Shown here piece after piece: positions 54,790 to 64,000 of a stretch of DNA of 64,000 nucleotides (position 1 is its first letter; every line of letters begins with the position of its first letter). The stretch spans positions 1-64,000 of the forward strand of contig JAEMWC010000992.1 in the NCBI GenBank assembly GCA_016490735.1. Reading direction: 5' to 3'. The position numbers and the translations under genes were made by a program. This DNA comes from Pachyseris speciosa. Lineage: Eukaryota > Cnidaria > Anthozoa > Scleractinia > Pachyseridae. Below the pieces are notes generated by a model that saw only the letters and a list, made by a program, of their open reading frames with translations, did not search any database and was not told the DNA's origin.

Positions 54790-55254
54790 ACCTCTCTTTC
54801 ACTAGAATTATATACTGATGCCGCGGCATCTAAGGGTCACGGTGCGATATATGGGAAAAGCTGGTTTGGTGGCCCTTTTCCTACTGCCTGGCACTGTTTT
54901 AACATTACGGTTCTCGAGCTTTTTCCTATTGTCCTTGCTGTTCATATTTGGGGGCCACGCATGGCCAACCGTTGCGTTATGTTTTTCACCGATAACGCTG
55001 CTCTTGTAGATATTCTCAATAAGCAGACATCGAGACATAAGTCCGTCATGATCCTTGTACGTGATTTAGTGCTGCGTTGTTTAAGTCATAATATCTTATT
55101 TCGAGCTCGGCATGTTCCCGGTTTGTTGATCAGCCAAGCCGACTACATTTCCCGTTTTCAGGTGCAACGCTTCAAGGACATAACGCCTGAGGCAAACGAG
55201 TTACCAACACCGGTGCCACTGAACCTTCTGCCGGAGAGTTGGTCGCTCGTGTGA
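54790..55254 (+). pseudogene. DIRS RNase H domain
   Basis: Motifs in order: LELYTDAAASKGHGAIYG (first Asp), ITVLELFPIVLAV (Glu), VMFFTDNAALVDILNKQ (Asp) and RARHVPGLLISQADYISR (C-terminal His and Asp). The catalytic residues are present; the link to the RT frame is broken around 54655-54720. Confidence 0.75.
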
Positions 55255-56147
55255 GAGATTTATTAGGCTCGGCGTTAACGGCTGGCTCTAACAAATCCTA
55301 TCACGGAACATGGGGCGTTTTTCACAGTTTTCACAAACGTTTTTATGGGTCATCACCTCTCTCCTTGCCCTTATCGCTTCCCCAATTAGCTCTCTCTATC
55401 GCTTATTTATCGGCTAAGAAATTCGCCCACTCTACTGTAACCTCCTATTTGTCGGCTATTAGTTATGTCCACAAATTGAAAGGCTATCAAGACCCCACTA
55501 AAACGTTCTTGATCCATAAGCTCTTAACAGCCTCAAGCCGCCAGCGCCTGGCTGATTTTCGTTTACCTATTACTCGACAAGTGTTACACGAGCTCGTTCG
55601 ATCTCTCAGACACACCAACTCTTCCGCTTTTCAACGCTGCTGTATTCCGCCATGTTCTTGTTGGTATTTTACGGCTTCTTTCGACTTGGTGAACTGGTGG
55701 CTAAGAGTGAGACTTGTGCCGCGTCTCTGGTTAAGTTTAAGGATTTAACATTTCTGGTCCACGAGGGCCAACCCCATATGCACCTTCAAGCACAATACCA
55801 CCAAGAAACCTTTCGAAATCCTCATTGGACGGGAGGATTCTTTGCCATTTTGTCCCGTCAAATCGACTGTAGAATACGGCAAACTACGCGGCGCACAGCC
55901 GGGCCCGTTATTCTGTCAACCGGATCTAGCGCCTATTTCTGTTTACCAGTTTAACATCTAACTTTCTCGTTGTTTACACTTTTGCGGTCTAGACACCAGT
56001 AGATATAAAGGCCACAGCTTCCGAATTGGTGCCGCTTCGCATGCGTCTAATAACGGCTTTTCAGATGCTCAAATTCGCACTCTTGGTCGCTGGAAATCTG
56101 ATGATTTTAAAATCTATATTCGTTCTGAACGCCTCAACGCAAATTAA
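55239..56147 (+). pseudogene. DIRS tyrosine recombinase (frameshifted)
   Basis: N-terminal SAM-like core-binding part at 55239-55640 (KFAHSTVTSYLSAISYVHKL). After a frameshift near 55635: MFLLVFYGFFRLGELV with catalytic Arg. After another near 55950: GHSFRIGAAS (His-x-x-Arg box), FSDAQIRTLGRWKSDDFKIY and the catalytic Tyr near 56118. It would integrate a circular DNA copy without target duplication. All catalytic residues can be read, but not in one frame. Confidence 0.8.
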
Positions 56148-56212
56148 TCTTACCACCCACATAACACCGAACAGGTCACGCACCACATACAACCATAATA
56201 TGTTCCCAGAAC

Positions 56213-56605
56213 TACAGGTCGGACATGGGCTGCTGCAGGTTCTGGTGCGTAATGTAAGTTTGCCGTATAATTTTTAAATCAGTATAGGTCCATTGACTTG
56301 ACGGACCTAGGTAGGTCAGACAAGGGCTGCTACCAATTCCGACATCAGTCATTCAGTGGCTATCCACACTTACGGATTACTTTAATCTAAAAAGCAAACG
56401 GATATGTCAATCTGTCCTGTTGTTGCTAGCCGTAAAAAAACCAATTCTAAACTTTTCAAACTCGATTATGCTTTTTCTCTCTAACTCGGCCAGACATGGG
56501 CTCCTACTTGTTATGTCATAGGCCACGGACCCTGTCTTATCTTATGTAATTACAGATATGCCTCGTTTGTTGCCGGCGGACATGTGGGTCAGACAAGGGC
56601 TGCCA
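56213..56605 (+). repeat. Four-fold dispersed phrase in the DIRS 3' region
   Basis: GGTCGGACATGGGCTGCTGC (56214), GGTCAGACAAGGGCTGCTAC (56312), GGCCAGACATGGGCTCCTAC (56487) and GGTCAGACAAGGGCTGCCAC (56586) lie at intervals of about 98, 175 and 99 bp. They may be parts of the internal complementary region or binding sites for the recombinase. Confidence 0.65.
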
Positions 56606-56989
56606 CATGATCCGGCCTTATTCTCTTATTATATCGTTTTATATTCTATGATACCTGCTACTGTTCTGTCAACACTACATTTTCCATTATCACACCGGAT
56701 CTGTTCCTTCATTCGCGAAATCTGTTGTGTCGTCTTTGGTGGGGCAGCCACATTTTGTGGCTTGTGGCGCCTTTTTCGCCCCATCTTTGCTGAACATGAT
56801 ATTTTATTCACTATTTACAGTGTCAACTTTGACACTTTTATTTGATTTTGATTAAAACCGCCACTTTACAGGAGTGGCCAAAAATGCCAATCATGAGTAA
56901 ATATTTGTTACGTTCATGCCATATCTCCAGCAAACTAGTTCGACGCCACGCAGACCTCCCGTAAACTGGGAACTCGACATTGTATTGGC

Positions 56990-56991
<2 letters not shown>

Positions 56992-57056
<65 letters not shown>
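56992..57056. repeat. (TA)n microsatellite 11
   Basis: Separates the DIRS 3' flank from the upstream pseudo-LTR of the large Penelope element. Confidence 0.95.
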
Positions 57057-57057
<1 letters not shown>

Positions 57058-57460
57058 TTTTTTACAGAGGGACACAATGGTTTGGACGATGTCTCAGTTC
57101 AAATAATTGATAAAGTTTATGGTAGTGTAGACAATTTGCTGGAGAAAGAGGGCCAATGGGCATACAGATTGAGAACAATAGCGCCGGAGGGTCCTAACGA
57201 AAGCGACTTTTTTTTATTGTCAGAACCGCAGAAGTCGCGCGCGTAATTAATTTCTTGTCATGCTTTTCTAGTGCACGCGCCTATTATTACCGTTAGCGTT
57301 CGTGTTTGTATTGCACGCGCTTTTTGTTACCGGTATAATTGTTAGCGCTCACGTGTTTAGATTTGTGAGCCGCCCTTTTATAATTGCGTGTAACGCTTGT
57401 AACAGTCATTCACCCTAAGGAAGACTGTTCTACACAGTCGAAATATAGGTGGTCCTTAAA
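57057..57460 (+). repeat. Upstream Penelope pseudo-LTR
   Basis: Starts within the endonuclease C-terminal coding sequence (GAGGGACACAATGG) and runs through the stop, GCACGCGC-rich UTR and hammerhead core. Differences from the downstream copy include CTGGAG for CAGAAG at about 57140 and CTAAGGA for CTGAGGA at 57415. Confidence 0.85.
57411..57453 (+). ncRNA. Hammerhead-like motif in the upstream pLTR (core mutated)
   Basis: CACC, then CTAAGGA (57415-57421), stem II GACTGT/ACAGTC, GAAA, TATA, GGTG. Stem I pairs over 4 bp (CACC/GGTG), but the invariant G of CTGA is A here, which should inactivate cleavage. Confidence 0.6.
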
Positions 57461-57560
57461 AATGTTTTTTCCCTTGTGTTTAGTTATATTTGAAACGGGA
57501 AACAGTATAAATACATTTTTGATGCTTGAGATTATCATTTACTTGAGTCGCATCATAATC

Positions 57561-60500
57561 ATGGCTGTTACAAAGGAATTTTTCAAGCTTCTAAAGTTAC
57601 AGCAGAAGAAAGTGATGCTAGAGCATCACGTTGAATTTTTGAGATCTTGTGGGGACAACAACGTTATCCCAGATGGTTTGCAGTTACGAAAATCTTTGAA
57701 CTTTGGTGATGTTTCTGGGGATTTCAAGCAGCAGTGGAACAGGTTTTGATTTCTTCGTCAAGAAAACTTTTTGATATGACCGCGAAGGAGTTTGGACGTG
57801 GACTGGATGAAGTGACTGATAGGATCCAAGAACGTGAGTCTGAAATAATTACTCAGTTTAGTAAAGATAAACTGTTGGAATTTAACAGTAAGATCCAACA
57901 GATTACGGCGAGATTGCAAGGTTTTTTGAAGAAGAGAAGAGAGAATAAGTTGAACAAGTTCATGCGTAGTTCTATGCGTATACAAGAGATTGCTCATGAT
58001 TTGTCCGTTTTGTCTGAGAGCGACGAGGAGCGAGTAAATCCCACGGTATCCGAGATTGAAAATTACATCACAGATATCCGAAGGGAAGTTGACAGTAATG
58101 AAGAACCGTTAGTAGTTATAGAAGATTTGGGTGAAGAAGAGCCGTGCAATTTGAATCCACTGCCTATGGATTCGCCAGTCCTGTTGACTGGGCCTTCCGA
58201 GGGAAGGATGGTAATTGCCATTGAGTCTGATATGTTATCCTATAGGGGTAGTCCTGTTAACTTGAATGACATGTTAAGAGAAAATGTTAGGGAGACAACA
58301 GCGAATGATTTAGTAGAGGGCCGTGATTTTATTACACCGAATGAGACCTCTGAAGGGAATATTACGGAGGAGATAAAGATAAGGGTGGAGGGAGAGGAGG
58401 CTACAGCGCAGGAACAAGTCGGTTTAGGGGCTATTCCCCACCAGGAAATTAATCAAGGTGTACAGCGTGTGGTTAATTTATCTAGCAGGGTTTTGTCTGA
58501 AGCAGAACTTTCGGTCCTGTCAAAAGGATTAAAGTTTTGTCCTACCCCTGAGGAGATTGACGCTTATCAATTATGCAAAGACATTACAGAGTATGTTAGA
58601 CGCATTCGACTGAGGGAGTTCTTTTATAGTGATGAAGAGGTTGCGGGTAATTTCTCGGACGTTCCGGCGTTTAAAAAGAAGTCTACCTGGTGTCCTGATA
58701 AAAATAGAGAAACGGTTTTGGAAGCTTACGTTTTGGAATTGGAGAAGCAGATTCTGTCCAACGCTCTAAATAAAAGGGTTAACAGAAATTTCACTAGAGA
58801 GGAACAACAGGCACTAACTAATTTGGGGAGATATAATGACATTATCATAAAAGAAGCAGACAAAGGTTCAGGCGTTGTAGTGATGGACAGGGATAAGTTC
58901 ATATTGGAAGGGATGCGGCAACTTAATGACAGAACGGTGTATGTACGTCTGCCTGAAGATCCTACAATGGAAATGAGAGAGTTGATTAAAAGCAAAGTTC
59001 AACAACTACACGCTGATGGTTTTATTGATGAAGATACTTTGAATTACCTTTGGATTGACGGTGACACGAAGGCGGGTAGGTTCTACTTACTGCCTAAACT
59101 TCACAAGAAGGGCTGTCCAGGTCGGCCAGTGATATCGGGAAGTGGAACCCCAACTGAAAAAATATCAGAGTTCATGGACTCTCATCTTAAGCCCCTTGTG
59201 CCTCTAGTCAATTCTTACATTAAAGATACCAATGATTTTCTTAGGAAGGTCATTAATATGGGAAAACTACAAGAGGGGTCCATCCTCGTAACCATCGACG
59301 TGGTTGGTCTATATCCTCATATCCCGCACGAGGAGGGGCTCCAAGCCATACGGGAAGCTCTAGATGGTAGGCTGGATGTTACTATTCCCACGGAGAGAAT
59401 TGTTGAATTAGCGGCACTACAAAAACTTTGAATTTAATAGTGAGAATTATTTACAGAAGTTGGGAACAGCTATAGGCACCAGGATGGCTCCATCATATGC
59501 GAACTTGTTTATGGACAGATTAGAGAGAAGCCTTCTTGATGGATATCACACGAAACCTTACACCTGGTTTAGGTTCATTGATGACATTTTTATGGTTTGG
59601 ACAGCTGGAGAAGAAGAACTCAAGAACTTTTTAGAGTATCTAAATAGTGCGCATGACACTATCAAGTTTACTTGGGAGTGGTCTATGGACAGGGTAAACT
59701 TTCTTGATGTAAAGGTGATCAATAGTAATGGCATTCTAACGACAGATTTGTACGTGAAACCCACGGATAAACATCAATACCTCGACTTAAGATCTTGTTA
59801 CCCGAGGGGGTGTAAGGAAGGAATTCTTTATGCCCAGGCTCTGAGACTGAGGAGAATTTGTTCGTCGGATAAGATATTCGACAAGCGGGCTGCTGAATTA
59901 ATTGGGTATTTAGTGGCTAGAGGGTACGATGAGAGATTTGTACGTCGACAAATTCGAAGGGCTAAGAGGATTAACAGAAATGAAGCACTAACGCCGGATC
60001 AAGAAAGAAAGAAAAATAACAGGACGCCGTTTGTTGTGACTTACCACCCTGGATTGCCGAATATAGGTGGAATACTTCGAGATCTGCATCCCTTATTACA
60101 TATGTCTGACAGATGTAAGAAGGCCATTAAAGAATGTCCTATGGTGTCATTTCGTCGCCCTAAAAGCCTAAAGGATTATCTTGTGAATGCTAGAATACGA
60201 CCGGACAACAATAATTCTGTGCCAGGAAATTACCGTTGTTCTTCTACGCGCTGTGAAATTTGTAGAAATAAGAACTATCTGGACATCGGAAATACGTTCG
60301 TCAGCAACACCACTGGAAAATCATACAACATTAACGATAACCTAGACTGTAACAGTAGCAGTGTTATCTATTTGCTAAGTTGCAAGATTTATGGTAAACA
60401 ATATGTGGGATCAACAGTTACTAAATTTAGACTTAGATTTGATAACCATAGAAGTAGATTGAGGGGACATTTAAGGTTGGAACCAGGAGATAGGGCCAGC

Positions 60501-60713
60501 GATGATTTAGTCTACAAGCACTTTTTTATAGAGGGACACAATGGTTTGGACGATGTCTCAGTTCAAATAATTGATAAAGTTTATGGTAGTGTAGACAATT
60601 TGCAGAAGAAAGAGGGCCAATGGGCATACAGATTGAGAACAATAGCGCCGGAGGGTCTTAACGAAAGTGACTTTTTTTATTGTCAGAACCGCAGAAGTCG
60701 CGCGCGTAATTAA
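57561..60713 (+). pseudogene. Full-length Penelope RT with GIY-YIG endonuclease (two frameshifts)
   Basis: ATG 57561 opens a helical N-terminus (MAVTKEFFKLLKLQQKKVML) that shifts frame near 57735. The 57734-59431 frame carries a long coiled-coil-like and acidic region, then RT fingers and palm: IIIKEADKGSGVVVMDRDKF, LPKLHKKGCPGRPVISGSG and ILVTIDVVGLYPHIP (first Asp). A small deletion near 59425 shifts to the 59460-60713 frame: GTAIGTRMAPSYANLFM, RFIDDIFMVW (catalytic pair), VNFLDVKV, Cys cluster CSSTRCEIC and GIY-YIG core (VIYLLSC, KQYVGSTVTKF, RLRFDNHRSR). The CxxC partner is I-Y where relatives have C-x-x-C. This is the most complete Penelope gene in the window. Confidence 0.85.
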
Positions 60714-60873
60714 TTTCTTGTCAGGCTTTTCTAGTGCACGCGCCTATTATTACCGGTAGCGTCCGTGTTTGTATTGCACGCGCTTTTTGTTACCGGTACA
60801 ATTGTTAGCGCTCACGTGTTTAGATTTGTAAGCCGCCCTTTTATAATTGCGTGTAACGCTTGTAACAGTCATT

Positions 60874-60914
60874 CACCCTGAGGAAGACTGTTCTACACAG
60901 TCGAAATATAGGTA
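60874..60914 (+). ncRNA. Hammerhead-ribozyme-like motif in the downstream pLTR
   Basis: CACC, CTGAGGA (60878-60884), perfect stem II GACTGT/ACAGTC, GAAA (60903-60906), TATA, GGTA. All core positions are intact. Confidence 0.7.
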
Positions 60915-60965
60915 GTCCTTAAAAATTTTTTTCCTCTATCTATATATTTTTCCTCTATCTATCCT

Positions 60966-61400
60966 CTAATACATCCCCTCCCTACCTTACTGTACTTAAT
61001 TAATTTCCAGGGGGATTTGGCCGTGCATCGCCGATCGACCGGGGAGTAGTGACGTGATCCTGGTTGCAGAAAATGTGTGAAATTGTCTCCTCGGACCTTA
61101 CCATAAGAATAAGGCCACATTGTGTATGTGTTGTACAGTAAAAATGTGTGTTCCCAGTGTGGTTGGATCAGTGGCCTAGTGGTTAAGGCATCCGACCGGT
61201 AATCTGGAGACCCAGGTTCGATTCCTGGCTGAGCCACATTTTCACTTAATTACTTAGTTGTTGATTTCTGTTCCCAAATTAACCTTGTCTGTTTGTATTT
61301 CTCAGAAATCTCTAATGAATGGCCATCCAAAGGGGAATAGGCTGGTGATCCTAAGTAATTAAGGCAATCGGTTGCTAATACATCCCCTCCCTACCTTACT

Positions 61401-61405
<5 letters not shown>
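60966..61405. repeat. Segment flanked by 31-bp direct repeats
   Basis: The exact 31-bp phrase starting CTAATACATCCCCTCCCTAC occurs at 60966-60996 and 61375-61405. Between them lies the tRNA-like SINE. The spacing is 409 bp. It is long for a target duplication and may be one and a part units of a tandem repeat; the second copy runs straight into (TA)n. Confidence 0.7.
61165..61236 (+). tRNA. tRNA-like SINE head
   Basis: Acceptor GGATCAG/CTGAGCC pairs at 6 of 7 positions, D-arm GCCT/AGGC with AGTGGTTA loop, T-arm CCAGG-TTCGATT-CCTGG intact. The anticodon stem TCCGA/TCTGG is imperfect and the loop CCGGTAA lacks the usual U33. A SINE origin is more likely than a tRNA gene. The antisense ORF (QPGIEPGSPDYRSDALTTRP) is the common by-product of such SINEs. 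Confidence 0.55.

Positions 61406-61494
<89 letters not shown>
61405..61494. repeat. (TA)n microsatellite 12
   Basis: A 90-bp TA tract with one G, between the 31-bp repeat and the 3' end of a minus-strand Penelope fragment. Confidence 0.95.
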
Positions 61495-62455
61495 GAAGGT
61501 TGAAAGAAAAGCGAGGACGGACAACTTCTGACGTATCAAAAAGGTTAGAAGATTTAAAAATTTAATAAAACGTTTCGGTCGAAGACCTTCTTCAGTTACG
61601 GCAACTTTTGAATAAAAGCGAACCTTACATAAGATTAAAGTGCTAGTGATTACGTAATTATAAGTGGGAACTAACAAAAAAGGTACAAGATGACAAAAGA
61701 GGAACAAAAAGGTGCTAATTAATAGCCGACAAGAAAGCAAAATCAGTGAAGCAAGAAATACAAGAGAGATAGTATAAGATGAGAGAAAACTAAAAAGAAA
61801 AGGGACCCACCCTCACGTAAAAATCAAGCGCACCAAAATCCCAAAACGAGGCCTTTGGAGCCTAAAAGGGCCGATAAACAACAAAATCCCTGGAGGGGCC
61901 CTTAAACAATATAACTCATAATAAGTTCCCCAGGCAGGGCCTTTGAGTCCACTCAACACCTAAAAGGCTAACAAAATCCAAGAAAAGGGCCTTCGAACGA
62001 CTGATCATGCGGGAACGTGAACTATGGAAGAAGAAGTTAATTATAGCAGGTTCTGTTTTTTGAATGAAAGTCCTTCCTTTTATTTAAGCCATGGGGTGCC
62101 AAAGAGAACAGTTGAGCACTCCAATAAGCCTCTTTTGTAATTAAAAGCCTATCGATCTCTTCTGAGTTGTTGGGGGCTTGCACCTAATCGATGCATTGAA
62201 AAGAAAAATCACCTAGAGTGTGTGGGATTTTATTAAAATGCACTGCTACCTCACAAGTTGTTTTGTTTGTGAGCATTGCAGACTTGTGATTGCGAAGCAG
62301 GCCATCACAACAATGGTTGTGATAGAAACAGATGCGACCTTTGTCGGAGTTCCTTTGTGGAATCTAAATCATTTCTTAGTTTTCAGACGGGCAAAAAATA
62401 TACCTCTAATTCCAGACTTTCTTGTGGTTCTAATAACGTCATTTATTTGACTTCT
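61495..62455 (-). mobile_element. Penelope fragment with an internal inversion
   Basis: From the TA tract: 3' UTR with AGGGCC-rich phrases (61850-61995), then the C-terminal coding end on the minus strand (about 62040-62270; ITKEAYWSAQLFSLAPHGLN in the family of the 15-17 kb pair). At about 62270 the sequence switches to the plus strand, and 62276-62455 encodes the Cys cluster and start of the nuclease (RCDLCRSSFVESKSFLSFQT, SNNVIYL). The strand switch is a fold-back like those at 16.8 and 40.9 kb. All frames are broken. Confidence 0.75.
61571..61600 (-). ncRNA. Hammerhead-ribozyme-like motif
   Basis: Minus strand: CTGAAGA (61589-61595), stem II GGTC-TTC-GACC, GAAA (61573-61576), then the AACGTT palindrome. 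Intact core, 80 bp from the TA tract. Confidence 0.65.
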
Positions 62456-62690
62456 TTTGACTCTCCTTGTCACATTGACAACTATGTACAAAAGAAATTT
62501 TATATTAACTCTATCTTAACCAAATGTTTGTGCCATCATTTTAATATGCCTGTGTTTAATTCACTTTTTAGTTGAAATTATCAATATTTTATCCCGGGAA
62601 AGTCCATGCTGTAATAAATTATTAAGGATAGTAGTATAGTTGAAATAGAAATAAAGTCATTATAATTATTATTAAAAAAATATATTATTA
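62456..62690. other. Short AT-rich spacer
   Basis: No feature recognised between the Penelope fragment and the LINE tail. Confidence 0.6.
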
Positions 62691-62716
62691 TTATTATTAT
62701 TACCATTATAATAATA

Positions 62717-62773
<57 letters not shown>

Positions 62774-62775
62774 GT
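62682..62775. repeat. (ATT)n tail of the LINE
   Basis: Imperfect then pure ATT repeats. In minus-strand sense this is (AAT)n directly after the LINE 3' UTR, the usual tail of CR1/L2-type LINEs. Confidence 0.85.
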
Positions 62776-64000
62776 TGTTGTTACTGTTGTTGTTGTCCTA
62801 AACAGGACCAGGGTTTGAAACCCCCAGCGGCAATCTTATACGCATACGCGAGGATATATAGACATTTTACATATCTTTGCATTTGTTACCTAAGGCAATT
62901 TTCAAAATATCTAAAGCCCTCACTTCCTGTCGCCGCTGCCCGCCTCCAGAGAGTAGGTGCAGCTACCGAGAAAGAGCGAGCACTGTAAGCCTGGGTCTGA
63001 TAAGCAGGTACTACCAATGACAATCCCCTGGATGCAGAACGAAGATTTCGGTTTGGGTGAAGAACCTGTAGAAGATCACAAATGTGGGATGGAGCCATTC
63101 CATTTAGTGCTTTGTAGGTCATGGTTAGAATCTTAAATTCAATCCTTTTGGTAACAGGGAGCCAATGCAGCTTACGTAATCCCGAGGATTGTGCTGACAT
63201 TTTTTAGTTTTTGTAGTAATTCTAGCAGCAGCATTTAAAATACGTTGCAATTTATCAAGCTGCTTTTTCGGGAGCCCAAATAGAAGACTGTTGCAAAAGT
63301 CAATTTTGCTTGTTCCAAAGCGTGGACAGGATTTTCTGCGGTGGGTTGATCTAAGTAATTTCTAATCTTCCTAATGTTATGTATTGCTAGGGACGCCGAT
63401 TTACAGATATTGTTGACTTGTCTTGACATGTCCAGATGTTTATCCAAAACGAAACCAAGATCGCATACCGCAGATTCTAATTTGATGGTATTAGCACCAA
63501 TATTTATGGAAGGTATAGGGTCATTGTTGATAAACTTTGAAGAAAAATAAATAACTTTGGTCTTGGCTGAGTTGCAGAGCAGGAAATTATTGGAGTGCCA
63601 GCCAATAATGTGGCTTATACAATCTTCGACTTTACCTATGGATACATTTCTATTTCTGAGCCCCAGTGTGAGGTAAATCTACTATCATCAGCATAGAACA
63701 TGGGACGGTGGCCACGAGATAGGACAATATCCTCAGTTGGAGCGACATACGTGGAAAGCAGGACATGTCACAAGACTGATCCTTGTGGAACGCCAAAACG
63801 CAGCTGACTATCCACTGAGACAGCAGATCTTATATGGATCGATTGTTTGCGGTCAGCCAGGTACGAAGCAAGCCATTTAAGAGACAGATCTCTCTGATTT
63901 AACCTATTCAATAACACCTCATGATTAATGGTGCCAAACGCCGCTGACAAGTCCAGTAGAACAAGGATGGTATCTTCGTGTTTATCGGTGGCTTGCAAAA
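62776..64000 (-). pseudogene. CR1/L2-like LINE reverse transcriptase, decayed, continuing beyond the window
   Basis: On the minus strand from the window edge: ILVLLDLSAAFGTINHEVLL (RT block A Asp), WLASYLADRKQSI, FGVPQGSVL (block 4), then after frame changes the FYADDS catalytic pair near 63685-63700, and the C-terminal segment at 62886-63200 (LRKLHWLPVTKRIEFKILTM, YKALNGMAPSHICDLL, FSVAAPTLWRR). These are the standard blocks of CR1/L2-clade LINEs. Several stops and shifts lie between 63200 and 63770. The N-terminal endonuclease would lie outside the window. Confidence 0.85.

Larger units (their letters stand above)
51179..56860 (+). mobile_element. DIRS-type tyrosine-recombinase retrotransposon (decayed)
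   Basis: Gene order is SGNH hydrolase, Gag-like, RT-RNase H, tyrosine recombinase, all on the plus strand, which is the DIRS/Ngaro plan. Each ORF carries frameshifts. The 3' region has a degenerate repeated phrase. Inverted or split terminal repeats of DIRS were not delimited; the outer limits are taken from the flanking TA tracts and the end of recognisable sequence. Confidence 0.85.
57057..60960 (+). mobile_element. Nearly complete Penelope-like element with pseudo-LTR
   Basis: A ~3.9-kb unit. Its first ~400 bp (57057-57460) repeat its last ~400 bp (60523-60927) in direct orientation, the arrangement called pLTR in Penelope elements, where a truncated copy precedes a full one. Inside lies the complete RT-EN gene, broken by frameshifts. 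The pLTR copies differ at only a few positions, so the insertion is young. Confidence 0.85.

Noticed and set aside
62220..62450. 76-codon ORF on the plus strand
   Set aside because: It crosses the strand-switch junction of a Penelope fragment and is in the wrong frame relative to the nuclease motifs.

Overview
This is a repeat-dense, AT-rich eukaryotic window. The transposon families (EN+ Penelope-like elements, DIRS with an SGNH domain, two-gene ISL2EU-type transposons, a Polinton relic, CR1/L2-like LINEs, tRNA-derived SINEs) and many (TA)n tracts point to an invertebrate metazoan. An anthozoan cnidarian such as a stony coral is the best guess; this rests on family composition and not on a database search. 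No complete host gene was recognised. One 3'-terminal exon candidate lies near position 553 and a low-confidence set of minus-strand exon-like ORFs lies at 7.9-10.1 kb.

Layout. 0-2.4 kb: possible host exon, a TTAA-flanked MITE and a (TA)n tract. 2.45-7.0 kb: a non-autonomous element whose sequence returns in inverted orientation at 32.3-40.6 kb, where the same family carries a decayed THAP/DDE transposase (+) and a decayed SAP-SWIM-YqaJ-PHD nuclease (-). 7.0-14.0 kb: short inverted-repeat elements and mostly featureless DNA. 14.1-18.5 kb: a Penelope 3' end and a near-identical head-to-head Penelope pair. 22.83-28.29 kb: a 5.46-kb Polinton-like element with ~0.67-kb terminal inverted repeats, a broken packaging ATPase and small virion-type ORFs, interrupted by a LINE fragment. 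30.5-31.7 kb: Penelope 3' fragments with a tRNA-derived SINE.

40.65-42.5 kb: a Penelope copy with a fold-back 5' end. 42.9-50.4 kb: a ~7.4-kb tandem array of ~575/634-bp units in a five-unit higher-order order. 50.4-51.1 kb: tRNA-like sequences in a palindromic cluster. 51.2-56.9 kb: a DIRS retrotransposon (SGNH hydrolase, Gag, RT-RNase H, tyrosine recombinase). 57.06-60.95 kb: a nearly complete Penelope element with a direct-repeat pseudo-LTR. 61.0-62.5 kb: a tRNA-like SINE segment and another Penelope fragment. 62.7-64.0 kb: a minus-strand LINE running off the end.

Two themes link the parts. First, twelve long (TA)n tracts sit at the borders of most retroelements, and hammerhead-ribozyme-like cores (CTGANGA, hairpin, GAAA) recur about 70-125 bp inside the Penelope 3' ends. 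Second, fold-back (inverted duplication) structures occur repeatedly: Penelope 5' ends, array units, the tRNA-like cluster and one arm of the large inverted repeat. Nearly all coding sequence is broken by frameshifts or stops, so the window reads as a nested transposon graveyard with a few recent insertions.
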